A DNA stretch of 64,000 bases, taken from positions 37,920,729 through 37,984,728 of the forward strand of contig CALNVZ010003425.1 of NCBI GenBank assembly GCA_940671915.1, read 5' to 3'. This DNA is from Paracentrotus lividus. Its lineage: Eukaryota > Echinodermata > Echinoidea > Camarodonta > Echinidae. The notes beneath the pieces were generated by a model that was given only the letters and a program-made list of their open reading frames with translations, searched no databases and had not been told where the DNA came from. Both the position numbers and the translations under genes were made by a program. Below are positions 1 through 12,140 of the stretch, one piece after another; the stretch's first letter is position 1; each line of letters opens with the position of its first letter.

Positions 1-177
1 GTTTTTTATGTTGACTGTCTTGTTTAATGTTCAAATGGTCATGGTCCCATACGTTTCGGAATAAGTTTGCTCTCAACAAAGTCAAGAGATTTACGAAGAA
101 TAGGTTGCCACTTATCTTTGATTAAGTCAACTTTCCATTTCAAACGAGACGGTTTGCAATATCATTTTACAATAAAT

Positions 178-325
178 CAATAGCGGACGCAGACCGACGT
201 AATATAATACAATGAAAGTACCGGGCCCATGCGTAAACATAAAAGAGCTGCTTTTGTCCCAGACAATTGGGCCCGTATACCGAGAAATGCATTCAATTCG
301 GCTTTCTTGGATCCGCGCCTGATGA
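178..325 (-). repeat. short TIR repeat, copy 1 of the 16.6-kb family
   Basis: This stretch is the inverted counterpart of 16588-16721. Both share the ends CAGGCRCGGATCC-like and GTCTGCGTCCGCTA, and an interior with GGGCCCAATTGTC and TTTATGTTTACGCA. It is about 145 bp, non-coding, and probably a small non-autonomous DNA element. The flanking bases show no convincing target duplication. Confidence 0.6.
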
Positions 326-1948
326 ATCATATCCTTGTCCGACAACCAAGGCAATGGAACACAATCAGTTGTCCAAAAGATGTTTTCAATTTCGGTGTAT
401 TGGTAAACTTCATTTCTGGGTTTTGTCGAAGGGACAATATTAATATTTACTTGGACAATAGTGCTTTTGACGGTTTTAATTCGTATTTCATTTTGATTTT
501 AAATTCTAAGAATGTCTATATTTCAGTTCAGTTCCCCTCTTTGTTCAACTTTAATGCCTATTAACCTCAAAGTTAAGTATATGTTTGAACGATATTGCCT
601 AATGTCAAGGAAGGCAAAGTATTACTATATACACAAGTCTAATAGAATACATTGTAGATGCAACTTAGTAATAAATTGAAGGCAAACAAATTTCAAAAGC
701 AAGCATTGAATTTGCAAGAAGCACAATCACTAAAATAAATAATGTTGTATTGTAGTGTTAACGGGACAAGTGATTGCAATTATACGAAGTATATCATCAT
801 GGAGGTGACCCCAGGCAAATAAGTTAAAATATTTTGGACGCCCTTTTTCAAGGTTCAAGACAAGAGGGTCACTCAGTCCGTATGTCCGCTATACCTCCTT
901 CAAAAACCATAATGGGTTATCGATGGAAAAACAATGAGGGATAATGGCATGATTTTTATTTCCTTTGTATTTTGGGGGTCCCTCATCACCCCCTTCCCCC
1001 TTGATCGGCCAAGAGCAAAAGCCGCCCACATCCCCCATTGATAAAATGTACTCACTAAAGAATTGTAAAATGAGGGGAAAGAGTGGAGAAAGGAGTGAAA
1101 CGGTGGACAACACATATTTGAGTGGATTTAAATCTAAAATGAGTCTGGAAGTAAATTGTTAGCTCTTTAAGACCAAAACCTTGTTATCCAAATAACAACT
1201 TTCACTCCTCTCAGAGTAGTTTTCCACTCAAAAACATGTTGTTCACTGTTTAACTCCTTGAACGAGTGGAAATTAACTCGTTTACATTTAGAGAGTATAT
1301 AACGTCCATATTCATTTCTCAGCCGGCTTTTTAAACGAATCAAAACGAACGATCAATAACACCTCCGAGCGTTTTGGAGGGAGGGGATGGGCGGGCGGCA
1401 TGAGAGCTAAAAAGCTTAACCCTTTTCGCGTTTTGTCTACTGAATATACATTGTTCAATCATTGTTCAATCAGATATTATCCAATCAATTAATTAATCAA
1501 ATCATCAACGAACACATTCTTACGTTTAATCAGTCGATCGACAAACCAAGAAATTTATTTTCAGTCAAATAATCAATAACGTTATACATTCATCAATCTC
1601 TTCACCTTATAAATCAATCAATGTATCTTTTTCACGTTTGAATAATGTAAGCAATCCTCTTAACACGCTGTGATAAGTTCATCAATCAAGAAATAAATCA
1701 ATAACAAATATACGTTTCTGTTAATCACAATTTTATTTATTAATATATCCCGTAAACTTTTGCAGAAAATTAACATTTCGACAGTCTTCTCATTTACATT
1801 AACATAATATTCATTATAACATCAATCTAAATACAATTATCTTTCGTTTCAAATATTATGTTGTTATTAAAAAAAACCGAGCTTATAACTAGATTATATA
1901 TTTTAGTATCCGTCCTATACAATTTTAGTTCAAAAGAAAGTCTACCCA

Positions 1949-2007
<59 letters not shown>

Positions 2008-4161
2008 GAAATAATAACTGTTACAATTAAAAAAAGAAAAGAAAATAACAAAAATAAAGATTTGAGGTTATGTGTTATGTTTTTAAAAAAAAAATCAACG
2101 TTTTGCCCCTCCACAGTCATAATACATTCAAATTTACTAGACCATTTATAAAAAAAAATCAGCTTGTTCAAAAGAAGAACACATATTTTGTTAATCACTA
2201 CCTATCGTCTTCCAAAAACACTACCATGGAAGACAAACATTAATCATAATGCAGTAAAGCCATCTGATAATTATCATTTCAATTTTGCAATAGTTGCCAT
2301 TGGCATATCTTGCAAAACGACTTTGCAGTTGCGGATCAATTATGATGTGGATTAAAATGAATCGCAGAGACGTGATTCTTGAAAAATAGAAGGACTCATG
2401 CAAATCCTCCACCAGGGCTCAAAATAGAATAATATCCAAAAAATAATGAGCAGTCATAATATGCAATACCATCATGATTCGACAATGATAATGACATTCC
2501 GTAACAATCATAACACAGATCTATTGCCATCATACGATTTAACCTATAATACATCATTATTTTTAACCACTGAACAGTAAAATAAAGATAGAATAAAGTC
2601 ATCCATCTTATTGAATTGAAGGGCGTATGGCGTCATTAGCAGAGGATACTGATTTGAAGTTGTCTCTTAAACCTTTCAATGACAAGTACAAATTGTAGTT
2701 ATAAATTGTTATGTTTACAGTTTTTTCACCATGATTTAGCTTTAAATGAGATGGGTAGTTTGAAGTTTCATTTTGTCGCTTCAATAAGAGGCGTTATTGT
2801 TTGGTAATAAACAACCTCTTGGTAATTACATGGGCTTTTGGTTTTTATCTTTAATAACAATCATTTTATTAAAGATAATTGTTGAGTGAATGGAGGCTAT
2901 ACCAAACGAGTAAAGGCAGAGTTGTCAGAAATAAACTTTTCCATGTCGTTTTAGAGAGAAAAAAAAAACACAAAATATAACTGCGTAATAATAATCAATC
3001 AATTTTTTTGCCAAATATAATTTTCGAATATTTTCAAAACACACCCAATGTCACATAAATGTATAACATCTCAACATAACCACCTTCATAATAAATGGCC
3101 AAGTCAACATTTCGTATAAAACCGCACCTTATTTGCAAAACATTGTGAGATAATAGTTCAATTCCAATATTTCATGCATCTAGCATACACGAGCATCAAA
3201 ATAGCATTAATTTCTTGATATTCATAATAGAAAAATATAATCAAGGGAAACTTGAATACCAATTACATTATCCTTCAGATTAGAATATATTATTATTGCA
3301 CGTTTAATCATGTCCACGAATCAGCTAATATGTTTTCAAAAAATGAAGGTCAACAATTTTCATGATTGTGGAGGTAAGAAAAAATCACAATGACAAAAAT
3401 CTATTATCTATAAATGTATGAAATAATGCAAGTAAAAAATTAAAGAGTAAAAAGTAAAGAGAATTGATTTAGGCCTAATGATTACAATAGAATATGATAA
3501 GGTTTATAGATACCATTTCTATTTTTCCTGTACAGTTATTCAGACATGAATGTGGGAAAGTAAGAGTGAGATAGAATGAGTGAAAGAGTGTTCTATTTTG
3601 AAGATTATCAAATTTATAAAATTGCTTCTGAATTGCTGATTTTGTGGACAACTCTTCATTTTGTTTTAAACAAAATTTTTCAGATTTCCTCAGTATTTTA
3701 AAATGCACTTTATGTCATGGGAAAAAGTATATGTTACATTCCATATGTCATATGTCAAGGTCGAAAGGAGACAATTATAAATGTGACAAAGAAGGGGAAA
3801 TACGAAAATATTTCCTATGAGATTGATTTTCTCATTTGCTTGGATTCCCCGTTAAGCTGTCACCTGATAGTCTCCAAGAACAAAGTATCCCAAGGGTGTA
3901 TACCCTGCCGGAAAAAAACACAGAGTCAATCACAGTGTGTCCATACTATGGAAACACTGAGAAAATGGGCCAAATCTACACAGTTGATTCTGTTAACCAT
4001 GTGACGACTTTGAGGATTTAGCATATTTTCAAAGCGTAGATACTGGAAAAGTACGGCACAATGTGACCACACTGTGTCACAGTGTGTTTACACTGTGTGA
4101 CACTGTTTTTGTTTTGTTTTGTTGTTGTTTTTGCTGCAGGTTAGCGGATTGAACGGCATAG
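326..4161. other. gene-less 3' flank of the kelch-like gene
   Basis: No coding region is recognised here. The stretch is AT-rich, with scattered low-complexity sequence and a 54-A run at 1952-2005. Its right part (about 2.8-4.1 kb) should include the 3' UTR of the minus-strand kelch-like gene. A reverse-strand AATAAA lies at 2865-2870, but nothing shows that it is the one used. The stretch 3926-4110 has several copies of CACTGTG/CACAGTG, which could form small hairpins. Confidence 0.5.
1952..2005. repeat. poly(A) tract
   Basis: This is an uninterrupted run of 54 A residues. It could be the tail of a decayed retroelement, but no retroelement body is recognisable on its left, so it is listed only as a simple repeat. 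Confidence 0.9.
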
Positions 4162-4653
4162 TTATATTCTCTTGATGACAGTGGCACAACCATGCAACCT
4201 AATGGGATATGGTAGATTATGACTCGGCATCCATCGATTCAAATTAGGATCATAGCTTTCTACTTCACTGATAGGTGAGTTGGGTTGGTTCTCCCCTCCC
4301 GTCACGTAGATCTTCCCACTGCACACTGTGGCACCGCAGAGGGCGTGTGTTTCCGCCATGTCCTCAGCTTGGCTCCACGAGTCCTCAGCGGGGTTGTACC
4401 GGTGGACCACCGTTGAGACGCTTCCCACGATGTAGATGTACGATCCAAGCACGACAGCGGTGATGCCGGAGAAGGCGTGTGGCATCGGGCTCCGAACCTC
4501 CCATGATCGATGATGGAATGTGTCTTCGTCTAGGTCGTAGCTGTGGACGAGGTCAGTGGCCGTGCCGTTGGCGAGGGCTCCTCCGAAGACGTAGAGTTTG
4601 TTGCCGTAGATGACACTACTTGGAGAGCTGACAGCTACGGGTATGGAGTCAAG
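4162..4653 (-). CDS. kelch-like protein (KLHL24/35-like), last coding exon
   Basis: This exon encodes the C-terminal 163 residues of the kelch beta-propeller followed by a stop. On the minus strand it follows a 3' splice site (TTTACAG before CTTGAC). It opens with LDSIPVAVSSPSSVIYGN and contains LYVFGG, IYIVGS and IYVTGGE blades, then ends ...LHGCATVIKRI. The last blades resemble KLHL24, which ends with a similar YHGCVT motif (from family memory, not a search). It joins in phase 0 to the exon at 5838-7112 across a 1.2-kb intron that carries a foldback element. The protein should act as a substrate receptor of a CUL3 ubiquitin ligase, with this part forming the substrate-binding propeller. Together the two exons give 588 residues, close to the roughly 600 of KLHL24. 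Confidence 0.92.
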   Translation of the reverse strand, partial: LDSIPVAVSSPSSVIYGNKLYVFGGALANGTATDLVHSYDLDEDTFHHRSWEVRSPMPHAFSGITAVVLGSYIYIVGSVSTVVHRYNPAEDSWSQAEDMAETHALCGATVCSGKIYVTGGENQPNSPISEVESYDPNLNRWMPSHNLPYPIRLHGCATVIKRI

Positions 4654-5292
4654 CTGTAAAGTGATTACAAAAAACCCAAAAAAAAACATCACATTAATTT
4701 GCCTTGAACCGCATCAAAAATTATCTGATATGGCCCCTTTTTTTTCAGGGGAATCTTATTTTTAAGGTCTGTTGCCTAGTAATGTCCTATCATGCCTGTT
4801 TTGTCTTTAATGTCGACTCGGTGGCCATGGTCCCCACAAGCCTCAGGATATATTAAGCATGTATTCATTATGATTTTCACACGTGAGGTTTTTGAACAAA
4901 ACTGATTCAAAGAACAAATATGACCACCACATCCCTTGGGTTACACACGACTCATCATGCACGGATGAATAAATAAATGATATCATTCACACTTATTCGT
5001 CAATATTTCCACGCCGTTTCTTCACATTATAGAGTTTAGCGACATGAGGAACTTCTTTGCAAAAAAATATCTACAACATGAAAGCTGTACAAAGTGGTGT
5101 CAAACCACAGTGTACATAAATCCGATGACTCATAAGGAAGTAAAACATAATTTTCATGTAAGGTTTGACATTATTTTTTTAGTGTATATGACCCAAAAAA
5201 AACCTTCTCACTCCAAATTTTATTGTACGAAAAAAAAAAAAAAACCCTGATACTACGTCATAAACATTTTTTTTTTTTTAGTTGAAGGAACC

Positions 5293-5572
5293 TAATGGTG
5301 GTATCTCACTTTTCGGAGACGGGTTTGAGACGGATTTTGGACTTCTTTGAGACGGTTTTGAGATGATCTCGAAACTTGTTGCGGACACGTCTCCAAGACG
5401 ACTCCGAGACGTCTCCTGAGTCCCCGTGACGTTTCATGAGTCTCGGAATCTCAAAACCGGGAGACTCGTGAAACGTCTCCGCGACAAGTTTCAAAATAGT
5501 CTCAAAACCGTCCCAAAGTAGTCCCAAATCCGTCTGGAACTCGTCTCCGCGAAGTGAGTTACCACCATAATT
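5293..5572. repeat. GAGACG-type foldback MITE, intact copy
   Basis: This is a 280-bp near-palindrome in the kelch-like gene's intron. The left arm, with TGGTGGTATCTCACTT and repeated GAGACGG, mirrors the right arm with CCGTCT and ending AGTTACCACCA. A second copy at 8706-9093 shares the same TACCACCA ends. It has no coding capacity and is a non-autonomous DNA transposon by structure. Confidence 0.8.
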
Positions 5573-5837
5573 CCCCACATTTATTCCCTTATATATAAAT
5601 ATTAAAAATTGTAGTAACGTGAGACACGAAGTGAGAAGCTATCGAATAAATATATGAGGATCTAACATTTACTGGATTTACATGAATTTACATTCAGGAT
5701 TTATTACCCTAAAAGCTATACCAGGTGAACCCCATACACAAATTCAAGCATTTGGTACGTAGCAACATGAAAAGTAAAAAATCTTTATCTGACCATAATA
5801 ATGAATAATAGCACATTTTAAAAGGTACATTACTCAC

Positions 5838-7112
5838 TTCATGCCACGTTCTATCCTTTGTGTTAAATTTATCGACCAGTCGCACTCTCTGCATCCCATC
5901 AAACCCGCCGACGAAGTAGAGGTTGCCGTCGTCTGATGAGGTGCACGTCATCCGTTGTCGAACCCTCGCCGGCGGTAGCATTGGGAGATCAAACCACTGT
6001 GAATCTTCAGCGCGATGGACGATGAACGATCCTCGTGACCCCATCACATAGACGTCGTCTTCCAAAGCGGTAACGCACGATACGGGCTCCGAGTCGAAGG
6101 GTAGATGCGAGAACGTCGACCACCGACGATCAACGGGGTCGAAATATTTGACCTCCGTCAGTTTGATATTGGCAGGGCCGATGCCTCCGACGACGAGTAC
6201 CACACGACGTGAACGAGTTCGTGATCGAGGTGTGTTGTAATTAAGACCAGATCGATGTCTGGCCGTCGCCTCAATAGTCATCGACAATGATTCAGCCTTT
6301 GACAGCAGCGGATGAGAGAGTACTTGATCTACTAGGTACTGTGTGGGTAAGAGATGTTCACGAACATGCGACATTAATTTCTTGAGGTGTTTGATCCTCG
6401 TTTTTCGGTTTCGGTTGATCCATGCGATCATCGTCTCAAAAACTTCTTCCTCTTCTTCAATCACCAGACTGTCCGTTGAGAGGTACTTGTCGATCATCTC
6501 AAATGGCTGATCAAGGATCTCCGGATGCCTCCGGACCGATCTAAAATTCCGCATGGCAAACTTCCATACCTTCTCGGCAAGTTCGTCGCAACTGAACCGC
6601 TCTGCAAGTGTATAAATTCCAAGGCAGTTCGAAGGATGCAACTGTCCCTGCATGTAATTTATGCAACCTTCCTTGACTGAAGTCATAAGCAACATGTCCG
6701 CAGCCTCCAGGATTAGCGGAACGTTGTCCTTGGTGAAGACCATTCTTGACGTGTAGGCAAATTCCAGGATAATGGCAACACTCTCAGAACTGATATCTTT
6801 CAGAGACACCGCTGAAGACTTGCTCTCCTGCATGTTGGAGCAGAACATCCGATGGAAATAAGGACTGACCGATGCCAGGACGTTCCGGTGGCAGGGGAAC
6901 TTCCTGTTCCCGACCTTGAGGGTGATGTCCGTCAACTGACTGTCCTTCCAGAGATCGTAGAGGCCTTTCATAAGATGGTCAGAGTGATTGGAACCACGAA
7001 ATTCGAAGATCCCCTCTTCCTCGCTCGAACCAGGTTCGGTGTTGTTGTTGGTGACGATGTTGTTCTTCATGTCTGATCTGGAATCAGTCACTGGTAAGAG
7101 AACCACCGACAT
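5838..7112 (-). CDS. kelch-like protein (KLHL24/35-like), first coding exon: BTB, BACK and first kelch blades
   Basis: This exon encodes residues 1-425. The start ATG at 7112 is supported by an in-frame TAA six codons upstream. Residues about 44-155 are a BTB domain (LTDITLKVGNRKFPCHRNVL, SPYFHRMF, LEFAYTSR), which in this family dimerises and binds CUL3. Residues about 160-270 are a BACK domain (SNCLGIYTLAERF, HVREHLLPTQYL). Kelch blades begin near residue 303 (RRVVLVVGG, VYVMGS, LYFVGGFDG). An acidic EEEEEE run sits at residues 219-224 within BACK. The exon ends ...RTWHE at a GTGAGT donor, and reading on past 5838 gives only intron sequence. The PRSRTRSRR linker before the propeller recalls KLHL24. 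The exact orthologue cannot be fixed by eye, so no symbol is given. Confidence 0.95.
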
Positions 7113-7181
7113 TATGTCATTGGAGCTTTACCCTGGACTAGCTGTCCTTCTCCAATCAGAAGAGCACTCCAGGCGGTGCAC
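7113..7181 (-). other. 5' UTR segment of the kelch-like gene, with a two-codon upstream ORF
   Basis: On the minus strand a pyrimidine-rich 3' splice site (TTCCTTTGCAG) ends next to 7181, so the coding exon carries about 69 nt of 5' UTR and at least one non-coding exon lies upstream. Within it, ATG ACA TAA at 7120-7112 is a two-codon upstream ORF. The last A of its stop is the first base of the main ATG (TAATG overlap). This suggests termination-reinitiation control, which is an inference. Confidence 0.65.
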
Positions 7182-8069
7182 CTGCAAAGGAAAAAAATAT
7201 ATTGTAAAAACACATCAATAATGTGGAAAAAACGAACGAGAAGAAAAAGATAAATGGAAACGTATCAAATCATAAATATGCAAGAAAAAGGTTACAATTT
7301 TCGCCCCTATAAAAGAACAGTTGCATGTCGACATGGGATTTGCTATTTTTTTTTTAAACAAAAATATTTAAACAAATAAAATACAACAGATAGAGATATC
7401 ACAACCCAAAAAAAATATACCAATCACCTGTAATATTCCAAATGAAACATCATTTTTCACTATACTATTGGTTTATGTCTCGATATGGTCCAAATCAAAG
7501 TAATCACCGTAATCATACTCAAATTGCAAACTATCAGATCGTACATTCGCTATTTAATGGCAACCTACGCAGTATTTTGCCACATGGTGAGAAATCTAGA
7601 GATATTATGATTTGGTGAAATGCAGGCAGTTGTATATATTCGGTAAACCCTCTCTCATCGATCAATAAAGCAATCATGCGCATGCTCAAATCACCTTTCA
7701 GTTAGAGGATAAGCATGGCTGGTTACACTGTTCTGTTTTCGAAAATAACGTGTCAAAATATGATGTTCCCTTTTCTGTCATTTGATTTGTTTTGTTGACA
7801 GTCTGACGTTCCAACTGCGAGTACAAAAATTGGTCCATGCATGATGATCAAAACATGGTTGGGATTCAAAAGGTACATCAAGCTGCGATTAAAGTACATG
7901 TGGAAGTTGATATCAAGAAGTACAACAAAGTAATGAATGTCATGTTTTGCTGACAACAGTTTGGCTCAGCGAGCGCGCCAGTAATAAATCATAGTTATTG
8001 TCATTTTTTCTTTCAGAGTAAGAATAAGGTACCGCCCGATGAGTGCAGTTTGATCTAGACATGATCAGG
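7182..8069. other. gene-less stretch, probable 5' intron of the kelch-like gene
   Basis: The sequence is AT-rich and non-coding, directly upstream of the kelch-like 3' splice site, so it is presumably intron. I see no repeat structure or motif that I can name. Confidence 0.4.
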
Positions 8070-8306
8070 GGGGTGTAACACAAAGACTTACGATTGATCA
8101 AAAGTTACGATTGATTTTTTTCTCGGTGCCCTCATTTGGAAACCAGGTACAGTCATGGATTAGGATTTTCATATGATTAAGAGTAGGGTTAGGGCTATGG
8201 TTAGGATTAAGATCATCAACTTTGGAGCATCCTGTCCACGATGAGGCTAATGAGAAAAATATCAATCGTAACTTTTAATCAATCGTAAGTCTTTGTGTTA
8301 CACCCC
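8070..8306. repeat. 237-bp MITE with about 47-bp terminal inverted repeats
   Basis: The left end GGGGTGTAACACAAAGACTT is matched in reverse complement by the right end AAGTCTTTGTGTTACACCCC. The inverted match continues inward through ACGATTGATCAAAAGTTACG. The centre includes AGGGTTAGGGCTATGGTTAG. It has no coding capacity. The structure is that of a miniature DNA transposon, superfamily unassigned. Confidence 0.9.
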
Positions 8307-8705
8307 AAAGATGATAGAGATTTATAATAATGTACAAGAACGAGATATTATATTAACCATCGGTAGGGATTATGACAGTCGGAGCTTTAATCTTTTAAAA
8401 CTAAATTGTATTGGTTTTTCCGGTCAATGCTAAAATTATCTTGATTATTTGCGTTATATTTTTTCGTTTTTTTCTGAGGGGGGGGGGCGGGTCTTTTGGG
8501 CCCTCTGGATCCGCGCCTGCTCAATCATGATGGGACAAAATGGGTTTGTCTCAAGAGCCTTTTTGTGACCTATTTACCTGGGTTTCATATTTTGTATATT
8601 ATATTGTAAAACTTTATCCATGCCTATATTTATAAAAATGTTCTACAGTCTAAACTCTACAATATTAGCTGACATACATCTCAAATAATGTTATGATTGT
8701 TTGTA

Positions 8706-9093
8706 ATTGGTAGCCGTCTCCGAAAGTCGTATATTCAGAGACGTCTTCGAGACTCCAAGACGTCTCAGACGCGTCTCAGGCACGTCTTTGCTATGGAAAA
8801 AAAATCTTTATATCAATGAACATGTTCGTATCATGTAAATTTTGTGAAAACAAAAGAAACTACACAACTTGTATAGAACTGTACAAGCAGCTGTTTACTA
8901 TAGGAACCATCCAACTCATGTTTAAAGTCATTAAATAACACCTGTTGTTTAAGGTTTAATTAACTGTTGTTTAAGAATCTTAAATAACTTTTTATTAAAC
9001 AACACTTTTTACACAGCGTTTTAACAGCTGGTGTATTAAGCAAGTTTCAAATCCCTCTCAAACCCGTCTCATAGTAAGTTAGATACCACCATA
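8706..9093. repeat. GAGACG-type foldback MITE, copy split by an insertion
   Basis: The left arm (8706-8785, GTCTCCGAAAGTCG then repeated GACGTCT) and right arm (9042-9093, GCAAGTTTCAAATC to TTAGATACCACCA) belong to the same family as 5293-5572. Between them lie about 255 bp of AT-rich sequence absent from the other copy, with several TTTAA and TTAAACAACA motifs, presumably a nested insertion. There is no coding capacity. Confidence 0.7.
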
Positions 9094-9354
9094 AGTGACC
9101 ATCAACACGTTTCCATTGACGGGTATTAGCCGAGACCTTTGAAAACGGCACGATAATATTTTCCTGTATTGACTAAACACGTCTTCGAGGTAATCAAAAT
9201 GTTTTTATAATAGCCCTGCTTGACACGATTATAGATTCCAATTGAGACGAATCGATTTATGAAACCATGCGAACAACTTTCATTGTGTATTTACCCGACA
9301 CTTACTTTTAAGTAAAAGAGAAAGAGACAATAGCAAGGAATATACTCTGTGTTA

Positions 9355-9605
9355 TGCGGCGGTCACAACTCGTCGTAGGCTACGGGGCACGTGCAATCAA
9401 CGTAGCCTGCGTTGCATGCACAATGCGCGCACAGGTCGTGGGTCAACTTCTGCGATTCCTGCGTTTTTGTAGGAAGGGTATTGTAAAAACTTCCTGCACG
9501 TCGTACAGGCAACGCGCCTGCATGGTACATACGCTGCACGAATTTTCTACGAAATCCATCGTAGGGAGTTGCATGTCGAGGGTACGGCGAGTTGTGACCG
9601 CCGCA
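9355..9605. repeat. 251-bp TGCGGCGG MITE, copy 1
   Basis: This is a compact GC-richer element with 23-bp terminal inverted repeats beginning TGCGGCGGTCACAACTCG. It is the same length as, and collinear with, 12921-13171. The interior has CGTAGCCTGCGTTGCATG and GGTCAACTTCTGCGATTCC. It stands out by base composition from the AT-rich surroundings. Open frames across it are accidental, because its two strands mirror each other. Confidence 0.92.
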
Positions 9606-10420
9606 TAAGATGAATAGTTGGTCCATATTGCCCGGGGCAAGGATATTTCATATACTGTACTGTAAAAATGATGAATATTCATCGCTATCCATTGGACCCA
9701 TTTTATTAAAAAAAAAATGTTTTTACTAATTATTTATAATGATTTATCAATTATCATGATGGAACCGTTATAACCCCCCCCCCCCAAAAAAAAAGGGGGG
9801 GGGAGAAAATTGTAGACCCAGCAGGGAAAAATACAGTATTAATCTGTTCACATTTTAGACAGGATATCCTTTTTGTGGTTTATGAGGTGAAGTATTTCCT
9901 CTTTTTTTTTTTTTAATGAATTCGTGATATCTGTAAAAAGTAACCAAAATAATTGTGCTTGTGGTTTCTTTGAATAAATATGTTCAGTAGTCATGAGGAA
10001 GAGCTTAATGTAATGTGCTTTAATTAGTACTTGATTTGTTTACTCATCATCCACCGCATTACTTTTCTGTAGTAATAAAGAAAAGTAAAGGAAGAAATCG
10101 AGTCGAATTGTGTGAGTGCATGGTCTAGTGGCAATTCTTTCCAAATTGCTAGCAAAACGGCTCCGATGGATCGCCCCTGGCAGTTCAAAACAAATCCCCA
10201 AATAAGTCATTTGGCCCCAAGATGTGAAAAATACGTCATGTTATGATAATAACATTAAGGGAAACTTCCCATGAAGATTTTTGAACATTCATAATAATGA
10301 TATTATCATTATTGATGTACGTGTGTAGAAATTTACTTACAAGTGAGTAAGCAACTATAACATCAACGCCTAACTCTGTTTGATTTACATTTCCCCCCGC
10401 GAAATTACATACTAATGCTA
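9606..10420. other. gene-less stretch with a C-A-G homopolymer block
   Basis: No gene is seen. The stretch contains a striking C12-A9-G9 block at 9774-9803, whose C and G runs can pair across the A run. Near 10105-10180 there is a weak tRNA-like A box without a good B box, which was not called. Confidence 0.4.
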
Positions 10421-10655
10421 ATGCTACAGTCACACGGACACTTACGTATAGTTACGTCCCTATGCGTCCAAAAATTATTTTCTTTTCTGCGGATCCCTAC
10501 TGATGCCTACCCGTCATAGTCAGCAGTGGAAATATTGATAATTTCGTTCATCCAGTAAAACAAAGAAATACATAAGAAATGATAGAATAGAAGATGAAAT
10601 AAGATAAAAACAACACAAACGTATCTATACGTAAGTGTCTGTGTGACTGTAGCAT
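10421..10655. repeat. 235-bp MITE with about 30-bp TIRs
   Basis: The left end ATGCTACAGTCACACGGACA and right end TGTCTGTGTGACTGTAGCAT are inverted copies, and the match continues through CTTACGTATAG. The interior is non-coding. It is a miniature DNA element by structure. Confidence 0.9.
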
Positions 10656-11584
10656 AAGGAAAAATTGAAGGAGAGATGCACGGTATTGTTAAAATGAGGT
10701 CATGATTTTATGTTCAAATTTAATGACATTGTACACCCCGCCCCTATATGTCACCATTTGAATGATATATTGTAAATGTGTGTCATTAATCAATATTGAT
10801 ATGTCTATTGAGTTAAACAGCATACCTCGCCAAAATGTCTGACATCAGAATAATTGTCGAAGTATAAATTAAAAGTAGCATGTAAAACGTGTTTTAGACG
10901 CATACCGTTATACATTAACATAGTATAATAAGTGAAACAGATTTGTTTTGCTTTGTTTTGTTTTTCACTTACCAATTTTCAACTTGCAATTCCGATTTGT
11001 ATTTATTCCACCGGTTTAATTCTCCGATGTAAAATCTCTTTAATAATGGACTTTACCCTATTGAATTTCCCTGATTCGTATTTGGATGGACAAACCCCCT
11101 TTTCATTTTAGGATAAACGAGCCTTATTTTATTTTTGTAGAATGGCATCAAAATTAATGTTGGGATAAACAAACCTTCGGATGCATTTGGTCTAATGAAG
11201 CAGCATGCGGACTAAAGAAACTTGACCCCCACCCCCCCCCCATGGGCTGGAGGAGCAAAGGGGGCTAGGGCTGCAGCACCTTCACTTTTTCCAACAAACG
11301 TGTACAAAAACGCGAAAATGACCATAGCTTTGTGATTTTCAGCCTGTTCATCCCCTCCACTTTCAAAAACGCTCCGCGGCCCCTACTCCCGATAGACTCG
11401 GGGTAGAAGGTGCCCCTCCCCACACCACAATAAACACTCTAAAAACTGAAGTGCTGTTTTTAGCACTTCAGAGGCTGAAATCAGCACTTTTTAAGAGATT
11501 GTATAGTGAATGCACTCAAAGTGCTGTTTTAGCACGTTCACGTGAGCTGAAATTTCAGCAAAAATGGGCAAAAAATGGCGTGAC

Positions 11585-11650
11585 TTCGTTAGGATTCGAA
11601 CCTGGGTCCCCTGGATGAGAAGCGCTTACAAGCACGTTAGACCATTATTC
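11585..11650 (-). repeat. tRNA-Glu-like module 1
   Basis: Read on the minus strand it has an A-box-like TGGTCTAACGTG and a perfect B box GGTTCGAATCC about 32 nt apart, with GCGCTTCTCATCCAGG in the anticodon-arm position. A paired acceptor stem is not evident, so this is a tRNA-derived promoter module rather than a working tRNA gene. Confidence 0.65.
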
Positions 11651-11889
11651 ATATCTCACGATTGCTAGCAGATCATATTGTTTCATGATGAACTTTCTTC
11701 AAAGTTGCCATAATTATCTACACTTTGAAAACTGAAGTGCTGTTTTAGCTCTTTAAGGGCTGAAATCAGCAATTTTTTAGTGCTTGCATAGTGAATGCAT
11801 TCAAAGTGCTGTTTAACTGCACTCAGAGTGCGGTTTTAGCACTTTCATGTGAGCTGAACTTTCAGCAAAAATGGGCAAAAACGGCGTGA

Positions 11890-11952
11890 CTTCGTTGGGA
11901 TTCGAACCTGGGTTCCCTGCATGAGAAGCGCTGACGAGCACGTTAGACCAAT
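11890..11952 (-). repeat. tRNA-Glu-like module 2
   Basis: This is a second copy of the module at 11585-11650, with the same A box TGGTCTAACGTG and B box GGTTCGAATCC in the same orientation and similar flanks (GGCGTGACTTCGTT). It supports a tandem duplication inside the composite element. Confidence 0.65.
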
Positions 11953-12061
11953 TCACATCTCACGGTTGCTAGCAGATCATTATTGTTGCATGATGAACTT
12001 TCTTAAAATTTGCCATAATCATCTACTATTCTGTCATAATTAAAGCCAATTAGCGAGATCT

Positions 12062-12140
12062 CCGTTGGTCTATTGGTAACGTCAGCGGTACTCTTCCAGG
12101 TCTAGGTGAACCCGGTTCGAATCCCATACCGACCATGAAC
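12062..12140 (+). repeat. tRNA-like module 3, opposite strand
   Basis: It contains TGGTCTATTGGTAACGTC as an A-box/D-arm-like segment and CCCGGTTCGAATCCC as a strong B box/T arm. It differs from modules 1 and 2 outside the boxes. No good acceptor-stem pairing is visible, so it is called tRNA-derived, not a gene. Confidence 0.65.

Noticed and set aside
5709-5837. Kelch-like protein ending at a stop in 5709
   Set aside because: A GTGAGT donor at 5837 joins in phase 0 to a perfect kelch continuation at 4653. The extra 42 residues past the donor are intron.
10105-10180. tRNA-like sequence with GGTCTAGTGGC
   Set aside because: There is an A-box-like motif but no acceptable B box at the right distance.
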